In this document: in pieces, positions 44,701 through 53,726 of the stretch
How positions within the stretch are numbered: position 1 is the first letter of the stretch
Layout: each line of letters starts with the position of its first letter
Origin: Micromussa lordhowensis
Lineage: Eukaryota > Cnidaria > Anthozoa > Scleractinia > Lobophylliidae
DNA length: 64,000 nt
NCBI GenBank assembly: GCA_964020085.1
Contig: OZ026601.1
Location: forward strand, 4,717,835 to 4,781,834
Direction: 5' to 3'
Notes under the pieces: generated by a model
Told to the model about the DNA's origin: nothing
What the model saw: the letters and a program-made list of their open reading frames with translations, nothing else
Databases searched by the model: none
Position numbers and translations under genes: made by a program

Positions 44701-46865
44701 TTTTATAACCATTTTATCAACAGAGTCACAATACCAATATCTATAATAACCTTCAAAACTATTGGTTGGATTTGTAACTCACTTGTATCAGATGAGGTGG
44801 CTGGAAGTACGTGAAATACAGAGGGTGGGTCATCATCAGCTGAATCATTAAAAGCCTATAAACATATAAAGCATCAGTTAACAACTGTGAGGTAGGGGTA
44901 CAATACTGGAAAAAGGAAATTAGAAGACTGAAAGACCTTGCAGTGGGTGACCAGATATGTAAGTTAACAGTTTTGCATCATGTTGGCCAACATGCTACAG
45001 TTAACTCTTCATGTATGCAGGACTAGGTAGGAAAGAAAATGACATTTGCTTAAGCTTATGTGGGACAAGAAAACAAAAACTATCACTTTGTCACACATCT
45101 TCACATGAAAACAGTTATGCCAACTTTATCCACACTTGATTAACTATGGGGAACCATTTTTGCTAAATCTCAACCTCAGCTGGAAAGAGAAAGATATACA
45201 CTGAGCTGAATGTCTACAAACCTCAACTTCAGTTGAAGGCTTTCCGTCATGTGCAGCAGTTACAGTGCAAGTGTTAAGGTGTTCTCGTAAACTCCTCAGA
45301 GGTACTGCCATATGACACCGATAGCATTCTTGGGTCTGGATGTTGCTTTCATCCACCTTCATGCACAAAACACAGAGTTTCCTTCCATGTAATAATATTT
45401 AGTTTAAATTATAATTGACTATTATACCTGTTAAGTAGCTAATTATTTCATAATTTTGGCAAACCGTGTAATGGAAGTGTGAATAACAGTATTGTTGCCA
45501 AATGCAAAATATTTGATTCGTTTGCGCTATCTGTTATTATACTTTTTCAAAATCTGGAAAATTATGTTATTCCATTTTGTTAGAAACTATATTGCAAACT
45601 ATTATAAAAGAAGCTTTAGGGGTCTGCATTTCTGTTAATCATTTCTTAAGATTGTATATTTTATGTAACAAAATAGTTGTTTTTGGCACCAACAATATAT
45701 ATAAAAAATGAAAACTGTACATACCTCTTCTTCATCTAAAGGCTCTGGATCCATTGAAAGACTTCTTTGGATTGGAAGCACATAAAGTATGGCTGATTTG
45801 ATCCCATAAGTGTATTTCAAGAATGGGATTGTGTATCCTGAAGCTGGTGGTTTTATGTAGCATAAATTTTTCCCATCTTGCTGTCTGTACAGCTCAAACC
45901 CACCAGCCTCACTCAGCTTTGGAAAATTGTTGTAAAGGCCTTCTTGGATGTGCTTGAAATCACCTTTCTTATTTCTAAACACAATGCGTCTTTGACCAAG
46001 ACCAGCTTCACGTAGCTCTTGTTTCATGGAAGTTGATGGAACTTGACGTTGGTCTTTATCTGCTAGCACACAAAACTCATGTGTCCAGGTCTCCTTCACT
46101 TTATATGGCTGGAAGCGGAAGGTGGATTTCTTACTACTAGAACTGGAACTTTGTCTTCCTCCACCACTACCTAAGCTTGGCCAAGATGATGCAAAGCTGT
46201 TAGCCAAGGCTACAGAACCAGATGCTCTTTGGCCTGACTGGTGTGCTGTCTGGGTTCCTGAGGGGCGTGCAAATATATTCCTAACAATGAAGGTTAAATG
46301 ATAATAATCACAATCATTGAAATGTCCAGAGTCACTAATTTCACTCAGTTTATTAAAAAAGCAGCGCTTAAAAAAATTCAGCTGAAACTTGCTTAGTCTT
46401 AGATTTAATACTCCAAAGCTTATTAATTAAAGTTACTAGAGCTGACTGCAAGCTTTCATGGTAATGTAATGAAAGGTATAAACTCATGAGTTGTGATCAC
46501 TGAACACTGTATTTCCAGTATATCTGGAGAAGGAATATGTAAAATTATCTAGACGATTAGAACTTCTTGTGGTTCACAAAAACGAATCATTAAGTTAATG
46601 ATTCGTTTTTGTGAACCACAAGAAGTTCTAATTACATGACATGCACACTTTACAAACACTACATGTACCGGTAATTTGCCACAGCACGTTCTTCCCTTGT
46701 GCTACCGTGATTTGAACCAGCAGGAGGTATAACAGAAGGTGTTTCCCTTAATAGTGAGACACTTCTTTCTAAAAGTGTGACGGCTTCTGACAGGGCAGAT
46801 TCTCTCCCTGAGGAATTCGCGCCAGAGGTAGAACCTCGTGGTTCACGATCAATGCTGTCCGCCAT
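41770..46865 (-). CDS. HECT-type E3 ubiquitin ligase-like protein carried by the 14.2-kb transposon
   Basis: Eight exons on the minus strand with GT-AG borders: 46865-46669, 46280-45725, about 45385-45222, about 44859-44784, about 44656-44512, about 44220-43680, 43476-43131 and 42005-41770. Total about 750 residues. Order: Ser-rich leader; a conserved block (TWTHEFCVLADKD... GGFELYR); a Cys/His finger (CVLC, CYRCHMAV...HLNTC); a CUE-like ubiquitin-binding helix bundle (LEQLQGMFPEKSLSVLELAL); then the HECT domain (ITFENEPAIDGGGPMREYFS) ending in LPNANTCPMELELP, whose Cys matches the catalytic Cys of HECT ligases. The start ATGGCGGACAG lies in the TIR. All catalytic landmarks are intact and I see no stop, so the protein may be functional. 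Genome pipelines would probably call it G2E3-like. Confidence 0.8.
42240..42480. repeat. MITE-like inverted repeat inside a HECT-gene intron
   Basis: CGATAAGAGTACACACCACG near 42330 is mirrored by CGTGGTATGGACTCTTAT near 42460, with GCGAGCAGCGTGG-like inner steps. Intronic, non-coding. Confidence 0.45.
42703..42982. repeat. Inverted repeat with tRNA-type B-boxes
   Basis: AAGCCTGAAAAAATCAAGGC on the left and GCCCTGATTTTTTCAGGCTT on the right, with CTTTCCAATTTAAGCAA and its complement outside. The right arm contains GAGTTCGAATCCTGTCG, a B-box, so the arms look like head-to-head SINE fragments. Located in a HECT-gene intron. Confidence 0.6.
46556..46632. repeat. Perfect 38-bp palindrome with one-base loop
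   Basis: 46556-46593 and 46595-46632 are exact complements (AACTTCTTGTGGTTCACAAA inside) around a single G. It lies in the first intron of the HECT gene and would form a strong hairpin or cruciform. Confidence 0.92.
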
Positions 46866-47369
46866 GTTGAAAACAGAATCCCAACAGTCGATGCGAACAG
46901 GCGAGAATTGGAGGGGGAACCGTTAGTTTCCAGATTCCCGGAACATCGTGTTGATTTTGTCGTCTCGCCGCGCCATAAACATGCTGTGCGTCTGACTACC
47001 AAAACATCACATTCTTAACAGACGGCGATGTAAAACGTTAATAGCCAAACGACTGTACGACGTTGACAGAGTATTGTTCTGTCCAGCAAGGTTCTCAAAA
47101 TATCACGTTCAGAGGTCGGACTAGCGTCTCAATAGGCAACAATGTCAACGTCAAGAGTCGAGCAATTGCATTTAGGTGGAAAGAGTATCGTTCTGTCACG
47201 CTGCGTGACAAAGCAACGTGTCTTGTTGACGAACTATCGCTTAGTTAAGTCGCAATATTGAATAGTGTGCTCAAACCATGGCTTCGTGTAGACGATGCAT
47301 TGCATTAAACAGTCGGACTATCATGTTATGTAGCTTCAGTTGTATTTTTGACGCTGATACCGCCCCATA
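46855..47369 (-). repeat. Inner terminal inverted repeat, right, containing the HECT gene promoter and start codon
   Basis: Nearly identical complement of 33570-34083. On the minus strand it ends TTTTCAACATGGCGGACAG, and ATG 46865 opens the HECT gene. Confidence 0.88.
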
Positions 47370-47532
47370 GTCGTGCCAGAGTCGTGTAGCACGGCAGAGC
47401 TTGTCGAACTTAATTGCTTGCCGAACTTAATTCAAAAGTTTGATTCAGACGCCGTGCTTCTGCCGTGCTTTTGTCGAACTTAATTCCTGAGTTTAGTTCG
47501 GCACGGCAGAAGCACGACGTCTGAACTGGGCC
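47370..47532. repeat. Outer variable TIR block, right
   Basis: Contains several GCACGGCAGAAGCACG-type motifs in both orientations and ends in CACGACGTCTGAACTGGGCC. The left counterpart (33330-33569) has the same terminal 43 bp but a different arrangement of the inner motifs. Confidence 0.7.
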
Positions 47533-48290
47533 TAAGTCTCGGGAGAGAGACGTCTGAAAGCACTGGGCGATAATGTCGTCCAGCGACGTCACGAGTCAAA
47601 AGTGGTAATTTATGAAATTTCACACGCGACCTTCGCTAGACAAAACCGTTAAGTTTGGTGGACGTCAATCATCTCCGCCTCCTTATCGACCGTATGCAAA
47701 ATTTACAAAAATAGTCTTAAACTTTCCAGCGGTCCACTCGTAAAAATTATCATTTTACTTTCAGTATGCTCGGTTAGCTCACTAAATACACTGGAATTAA
47801 ATATTCCTTGAAGTTTGTAACTTGACTCGTGCGGCTTGGGTTTCTCGACGGCCATTCGCATGCATGAATGACCCCGAGAGCAAGCAAATCTACACGTGAA
47901 CTAATTATTAATTATCTATGTACGTATTCATGGGGCTACAGACTAAACAAAACTTCTAATAAACCTGATAATTTTATGGTAATAGGTCGTAAGGTTTATA
48001 GGTTTAAGTATATGTTCAGTCCGTAGCCCCAAGAAAATACTTGCAGAATAATTTGTTTGCTCACGTGCAGATTTGTATGGCGTACCATCGGGGCCAAAAT
48101 TCAACTTTCGAATTTTGCTTGTACGTTTGGCATTCGATGTTGTAGTTTTACAATTTGTACTTACATCTGCAATTCAACATTCAAGTTTGCAATTCCTCTA
48201 TTCCAATTGACGATTTGACATTGTTTGTTTCACAATTCAACATCCAAGTTTACGCAATTCAACATCCAAGTTTACAATTCTAGAGGGTCG
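47533..48290. repeat. Left TIR (remainder) of the outer Mutator-like element
   Basis: Pairs with 49550-50605. Examples: CATGCATGAATGACCCCGAG at 47860 against its complement at 50022, and ATTCTGCAAG-type steps at 48040. It contains AATTCAACATCCAAGTTTAC repeated at about 48235 and 48257. Confidence 0.75.
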
Positions 48291-48586
48291 TACAGGGATA
48301 TTTTCGTGATACGTGATTAGCTGGTTATATTTTCCGAGAAACGTGAATTTAGGAAATTATTCTTCGTGATCCGTGACCTGAGGGTTTTGCGTGACCCGTG
48401 AAGAACTTGAATTATTAACCGATATTCGTGATTTCACCACTCTATTCTACGTGATTTTGAGACGCGAGTCCTCCGAATTGTTCGAGCCTTGGTGTTTATT
48501 TCACGATTTTTCTTGCTCTTTCTAATGTAAGAACGGGTTATTAAAAAGAGTACATATGAATGTTGTGCCGCGTAGCACTAAGAACA

Positions 48587-48984
48587 CAAATGATGACACA
48601 GAGAATTAACTCTGAAGTGTAAATTTAAGTGCTAAATAAACCCGTGAATAACCCACTGGGCGTTAGCCCTAGTAAAGGGAATCAGGGAACCACACGAGGT
48701 AAAGAAAAAATCTTTTGACCTCGGTGGGAATCGAACCCACGACCTCCGGATTAGATCTACCGTTACTCTGCCGACTGAGCTACGAGGTCGGACCGAGAAA
48801 GTCGGGGACGATTTATTAGATGGTGAATCGCGGCAAAGGGAAAGTAAGGGTACATATGAATATTTTTTCTTTACCTCGTGTGGTTCCCTGATTCCCTTTA
48901 CTAGGGCTAACGCCCAGTGGGTTATTAACGGGTTTATTTAACACTTAAATTTACACTTCAGAGTTAATTCTCTGTGTCATTATT
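48587..48984. mobile_element. Small foldback element with a tRNA-like core
   Basis: Inverted arms 48587-48708 and 48861-48984 share AATTAACTCTGAAGTGTAAA, GGGCGTTAGCCCTAGTAAAG and GGAACCACACGAGGTAAAGA with a few differences. Between them sits a 73-nt tRNA-like sequence. It lies in the interior of the outer transposon. Confidence 0.75.
48717..48789 (-). pseudogene. tRNA-like sequence, tRNA-Arg(TCT)-like, degenerate
   Basis: On the minus strand GACCTCG and CGAGGTC form a perfect 7-bp acceptor stem. The D-arm GCTC/GAGT and the T-arm GTGGG-TTCGATT-CCCAC are good and the A- and B-boxes intact. The anticodon stem (CGGTA with TCCGG around GATCTAA) pairs at only three of five positions, and the base before the anticodon is A where tRNAs have U33. 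This suggests a Pol III promoter relic or tRNA-type SINE head rather than a working tRNA. Confidence 0.6.
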
Positions 48985-49086
48985 TGTCTTTTTTTTCCGC
49001 GGTCCCAGGTTTTGAGATCTGCGTTTACAAGACACCAAGAACTCGCGGTCATGATTGTAGGAAAATAAAAGTTCTTCATGAAATTA

Positions 49087-49242
49087 CAGATTTTCATTTC
49101 GCAAAGTACAGATTTTCATTTCGCAAAGTACAGATTTTCATTTCGCAAAGTGCAGATTTCATTTCGCAAAGTACAGATTTTCATTTCGCAAAGTGCAGAT
49201 TTCATTTCGTTTCGCAAAGTACCATTTCGCAAAGTACAATAA
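49087..49242 (+). repeat. Short tandem repeat CATTTCGCAAAGTACAGATT
   Basis: About eight copies of a 22-25-bp unit TTTCATTTCGCAAAGT(A/G)CAGA, the last ones shortened, within the interior of the outer transposon. Confidence 0.85.
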
Positions 49243-49549
49243 GCCAAAAAGATTGAAATTCGTCTCAATCTCACCAGCTAAAATGCTTTATGGTGACACA
49301 ATGTTCATAGGCGGCAAAACCCAGAAAGGACAGTGAGATATATGAATGTGGTGTATCTGAACTTACAAATAAATTACTTTATACGTACGATCGCGTGTTT
49401 GGGTGTAAAAAGAATGACTTCGGCGCCATTTTTACGTGGTAAAAGCTACTGTCTAGGGTAGCGTGACCTGCCTTTGCTAACCCCTACACAGGGAGAATTT
49501 TGATAGTTTTCTGAGCCCACGCTGACTGTCATTGACTGGATTGCGGTTG

Positions 49550-50630
49550 GATATCGAAAACATGCATTGTTGAATTGCGTAAACTTGGATGTTGAATTGC
49601 GTAAACTTGGATGTAGAATTGTAAACTTGGATGTTGAATTGCGTAAACTTGGATGTTGAATTGTGAAACAAACAATGTCAAATCGTCAATTGGAATAGAG
49701 AAATTGCAAACTTGAATGTTGAATTGCAGATGTAAGTACAAATTGTAAAACTACAACATCGAATGCCAAACGTACAAGCAAAATTCAAAAGTTGAATTTT
49801 GGCCCCGATGGTACGCCATACAAATCTGCACGTGAGCAAACAAATTATTCTGCAAGTATTTTCTTGGGGCTACGGACTGAACATATACTTAAACCTATAA
49901 ACCTTACGACCTATTACCATAAAATTATCAGGTTTATTAGAAGTTTTGTTTAGTCCGTAGCCCCATGAATACGTACATAGATAATTAATAATTAGTTCAC
50001 GTGTAGATTTGCTTGCTCTCGGGGTCATTCATGCATGCGAATGGCCGTTGAAAAACCCGACAAATGTCTTCATTTAAGGATTTGAATGAGTGCTTTGCCA
50101 ATGTATTTAGTGTGCTAGCCGTACATATCGAAAGTACGGTAAAATGATAATATTTTACGAGTGAACTGCTGCAAGGTTTCAGGCTTTTTTTTTCAAGTAA
50201 ATTTTGCATATGACTATGCTTCGTTTGGAAAATGGCTGTACCGCTTTGAAAGCTCAATCACCACTGACGAGTGGAGCCATACATATTAAGGGTTTTCCAT
50301 ATCCCGTAGGCAAGTTTATACGAATACATCGCTTCCGCTAAGAATTTTCCTGTTGCGGATTGAGGTTTTGAATCCCAAAGGTCGAGCATTCACCAGAAAC
50401 GATTTTAACTCTTGTGGCGTCAGCTCGCGATTTTCTTCGAACGCGCGACGTTTGGCAATAAAATTATTCAAATTATCCGCGGAGGGCGAATAAATTAAAC
50501 ACGGCAACCAATCAGTAGCACTACCAGGTTTTCTGGTAGTGACGTCACTGGACGACATTATCGCCCAGTGCCTTCAGACGTCTCTCTCCCGAGACTTAGC
50601 GAGAGGAGGAGACGGCTGAAATTCAGGCTA
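49550..50630. repeat. Right TIR of the outer Mutator-like element, includes the unoccupied TAA target
   Basis: Complement of the left TIR. It has extra tandem copies of GTAAACTTGGATGTTGAATT (49575-49665). Around 50587-50601 it shows the uninterrupted target sequence of the 14.2-kb element. Confidence 0.8.
50316..50558 (-). CDS. Unrecognised 80-codon open frame in the right TIR
   Basis: Reads MSSSDVTTRKPGSATDWLPC, then RRAFEENRELTPQELKSFL. It lies in a part of the right arm that has no counterpart in the left arm, so it is an addition. Composition is protein-like, but no domain is recognised. A gene fragment captured by the transposon is one possibility, chance another. Confidence 0.25.
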   Translation of the reverse strand: MSSSDVTTRKPGSATDWLPCLIYSPSADNLNNFIAKRRAFEENRELTPQELKSFLVNARPLGFKTSIRNRKILSGSDVFV

Positions 50631-50639
50631 GGAGACCCC

Positions 50640-51852
50640 ATGTTGGTGCACCAACATGGCGGCCGGAAACCAACAGAAACATCTCTCGCTGAGTTTTGCT
50701 ACAAAAGCATGAATTTATCTCTCGAGGAACTATAAAACGATTAAAATAATACTTCTTACAATACAAGAACTGTTCAGATGGCCAAATTTCCCGAAATAAG
50801 TCACTTTTTAAACACCTCGGCTTTTATGCAATGCGCGTCAAGCAAAAGCTTAGAAATGCAACCGTAGTCAATCACAAAACCAAGAACCCATTCGGAACAA
50901 AAATTTGTATGAATTAGTTTTCAGCTGCTCTTATACATCATTAAAGTAAAATATCAGGAGGATCAATAGTTCATCGCCCAGAATGCTATTGTTTTTCGCG
51001 ACATTTACTTGCAGTGCCCAGTACGGCATCAGAAATCGCATGTTTAAAACTAGTCGGCTGTGATTGGTCAACAGATTTAGCTTTGGGAATACTTCAGTCT
51101 CTTTACTCATTTCAGTTGCTGTCAATCAAGCGGTTGGATGCGTAAAGTAAGGGGGTGTTTACATGAGAAAACTCGCACCGGCGCGAGTTTCACACTGGGA
51201 TGACTTTTCGTCTCAATGAAAGTCCCGGATATGTCGCTGAATTCTGGGCGATGTGTGTAGTTTGAATTTTAGTGACGTCATATGAAAGCCGGCAATAATT
51301 CCATCGACAGATACTCAGTTACTAGGATAAGCTACCGCCGGAACTCGATCCGACAAATGATACAATGGATGACCGATCGGCAACAGGCCCACGACCGATT
51401 AAAACGAGGCTGGCATTCCATTCACCTCAACTTCGAACCTGTTACATCTGTCATCGCTTATTAGTGGTCATTAGTCATCACAAACATCATCTGCTCGCAA
51501 ATTTCCCGCTTATGCACATCTGGAAACCACCTCATCCTCATCATGTACTCATCCATTTTCCACTGGGTCATCGATGGCAACCACCGCACTCACCGCGACT
51601 CTATCACCACTACTGTGTGATGGACCCACGGTCCTCTCCGTTCACCTGAAATATAATAAACAAAAAGTGCGTCAAACACCGCTAAAAAAATTTAAACAAT
51701 TTATCGTCTCGATTTTTTCCGAAAAAGCAACCTCGCGTTTTTTCCCTAGTATGACGCCACCGCACTCGAGAGGTTGAGGAACCCCCTAACATGACGTGAC
51801 CCCCCTTTAAAAAATACACCAAAAAACAGGTGAGAGTACCTTTTTAACCACC
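50640..51852. other. No gene recognised
   Basis: Contains a small palindrome (CATGTTGGTGCACCAACATG at 50639). Open frames of up to 94 codons lack recognisable domains. Confidence 0.4.
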
Positions 51853-52134
51853 ATGTCGGTTCAGAGCCGGTTGAGCGCTAGACGAAAAGACGGAAAACGA
51901 ATCGGGTATTTAAAAACGGGCGATAAAACACTACGGGACGTGTTGAGCCGACTCAAATGTGCCATCCTCTCCATTCCACCCGAGTACGGATTCACGCTCC
52001 CCAGTATGGTGGAGCTATTGCGTCAATGGAATACATACACCCAAACCACACCTAACGAACATTATGACAACTACACAGTCTTGAAAGACGTACTTCGTCT
52101 GCAATTTCCGAGAGTACGCCAACGTCATTGCTGA
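51853..52134 (+). CDS. Unrecognised 93-codon open frame abutting the CFAP210 duplicate
   Basis: The start has a strong context (AACCACCATGTCGG). The first 83 residues (MSVQSRLSARRKDGKRIGYL..., IPPEYGFTLPSMVELLRQWN) look protein-like and I do not recognise them. At 52100 the frame crosses into the copied CFAP210-like exon in another frame and stops at 52132-52134. The junction therefore truncates or fuses whatever this was. Confidence 0.35.
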   Translation: MSVQSRLSARRKDGKRIGYLKTGDKTLRDVLSRLKCAILSIPPEYGFTLPSMVELLRQWNTYTQTTPNEHYDNYTVLKDVLRLQFPRVRQRHC

Positions 52135-52354
52135 AGCCAAGGCGCATGACCGTAATCCATACGTACCCTCTTATCAAAGCTGCCCGAGAAGGACCCGGAG
52201 GGGGCCGAGGGCCCAAATTTGATGGCAAAGAGGGGCTCCGACCAAGTTACCATGTTTGCGATGGAACCGGCGTGCAGTTGCCGAATTACTCCAATGGGAC
52301 AGTACAGGGTTCACACACGAAAATTTACGGCAATCCGGGCCACAGTAGAAAGTG
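52100..52354 (+). pseudogene. Broken copy of the last CFAP210-like exon
   Basis: Matches 7352-7602. It differs by an extra T in the GCAATTTCC step, a missing base triplet-and-more near AACGTC (AACAAGGTC in the source), and a 4-bp insertion (CATACGTACCCT against CATACCCT) that shifts the frame. A TGA replaces an Arg codon at 52353 (AAGTGA against AAGCGA). There are no upstream exons. Not a working gene. Confidence 0.85.
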
Positions 52355-53726
52355 ACTGGGTTTCACATGGTGAATTTGATCAACAACTCTGATGAATTTG
52401 AACTTGTAAATAGACTTTCATTCATAAAAGTAGTTTCTTGCGCGTAGTTTTCGTAAAGGACTCCATTCAACTACGCGGGCGTTGTAAAATCTTGTCTGTT
52501 TGACTTGCGCGCACATAAAGGGTGAATTATATGATCACTGATGTATTGGTTGTAAATAAACCGAGTTAAAATAATTGCTTTTTCATTTGTAGGATTTTTT
52601 TTCCTTCACGAAATGGCCACAGCAATGGCTTGACAGTAGTTTGCATCTGGTTGTTTAAGCACAGAAATCGCAGACTGCTATCACTTTTTCATGTGTTTTC
52701 AGTCAACTGTTCTGTGTTCTTGGGTGATACCCACTTTCGTAGAGTGAGTCCTTAATTTTTGTCTTTGCTGCTGTTCGAATCCCAGCTCCAAGTTTTGATC
52801 AAGATGACACGTAAATACTCATCGAATGACTTGATAGCCTAACTAGCCACCCACTATTAGAACTAATTGAACTGAAGCTAAAATACATACAACTAATTAA
52901 AAGCTCGACGTTGCATAATCATGCAAACTTTGTCGCATTTTCGTTCGATCGTTGGACGCCAGCACAAAACGGAAGACTTGAAAGGGTAAAAACTGAGGTG
53001 CCTCGCTCGATTTTATTTCCCGTGCGTTGAAAAATAGAGAGGCGCTGTGAACAGTTTAAACGAACAGCCGGGCGGTAGATTATGATGCTCATAAGATCAG
53101 CAAGAATATTACTAACATTGAGAAAATGGCAAATGTTGGTATTTTCTGAGAACTAGAAGTGGTCCAAGAGAGACCTTTAACAGTCCTTTAACTTTTTTAA
53201 TTGATTCCTCTTGCATTGTGTCCAGGCTTCAGGGGTTAACACATGTCTGGCCAACACTTACTTCCATGGATCATAGAAATGCAGAATTAAGAGGGTAGTA
53301 AAGCAGATTTTGCCTACAACACTAGTCTAATATTGTCATATCTTATCGAGCTGTCTTCTCTCAAAAAAACTAAACTCTGCATCGTTCCTTTTTCATCCTC
53401 TTTCCCTTTTGTTGAGATTTAAAAAAGAACAACGAAAGATCCTTAAACGGAGAAACCGACTTTTCACCAATTAACATGGTTCAAGAAAATCGCTGTCGAT
53501 TTGTAATATTTTAAGGTGTTTGCATGATAAGCGGTGGAATGACCTTCCAACCAGGCAATATCAGTTAAAAATACCGGAAACAGCATGATAAAGAATTCAC
53601 GTCCTCTACATTGAAACTGGACTTTGAGAGGCTGATATAGCTTACATGTGCAGTAAAACGGGAAAAGATAATGTTAGTTTTAAAGACTAAGAGTCCTCAA
53701 GAGGTTGTAACGGTTTGTAAGTTTAG
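52100..53726 (+). repeat. 1.63-kb duplicate of the CFAP210 3' region
   Basis: Same orientation as 7352-9012, about 43 kb downstream. It includes introns-free 3' flank sequence well past the polyadenylation signal, so it arose by DNA duplication, not reverse transcription. Confidence 0.88.

Larger units (their letters stand above)
33330..47532. mobile_element. 14.2-kb DNA transposon with integrase-type transposase and HECT ubiquitin ligase
   Basis: The element begins GGCCCAGTTCAGACGTCGTG, ends with its complement, and is flanked by TAA. Its inverted repeats have three parts: about 43 terminal bp, a variable block with reshuffled GCACGGCAGAAGCACG motifs, and a nearly identical inner block (33570-34083 and 46855-47369). 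Both inner blocks end in ATGGCGGACAG, the start of the two genes, which converge towards the middle. The integrase gene resembles what I know as the IS3EU superfamily. The 3-bp duplication would also suit Harbinger ends, so the class is tentative. An ISL2EU-like element is nested inside. Confidence 0.82.
33295..50630. mobile_element. Outer Mutator-like foldback transposon (3.1 kb without its insert)
   Basis: The ends TAGCCTGAATTTCAGCC and its complement are flanked by the 9-bp duplication GGAGACCCC. The terminal inverted repeats run roughly 33295-33329 plus 47533-48290 on the left and 49550-50630 on the right, about 0.8-1 kb, with indels. A 9-bp duplication and long TIRs are typical of Mutator-like elements. 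The left TIR is interrupted by a 14.2-kb insertion. The interior (48290-49550) holds a second foldback piece with a tRNA-like core and short tandem repeats. No transposase was found, so it is non-autonomous. Confidence 0.8.

Noticed and set aside
48717..48789. A functional tRNA-Arg(TCT) gene
   Set aside because: Weak anticodon stem and A at the position before the anticodon. Kept as tRNA-like pseudogene or SINE head.
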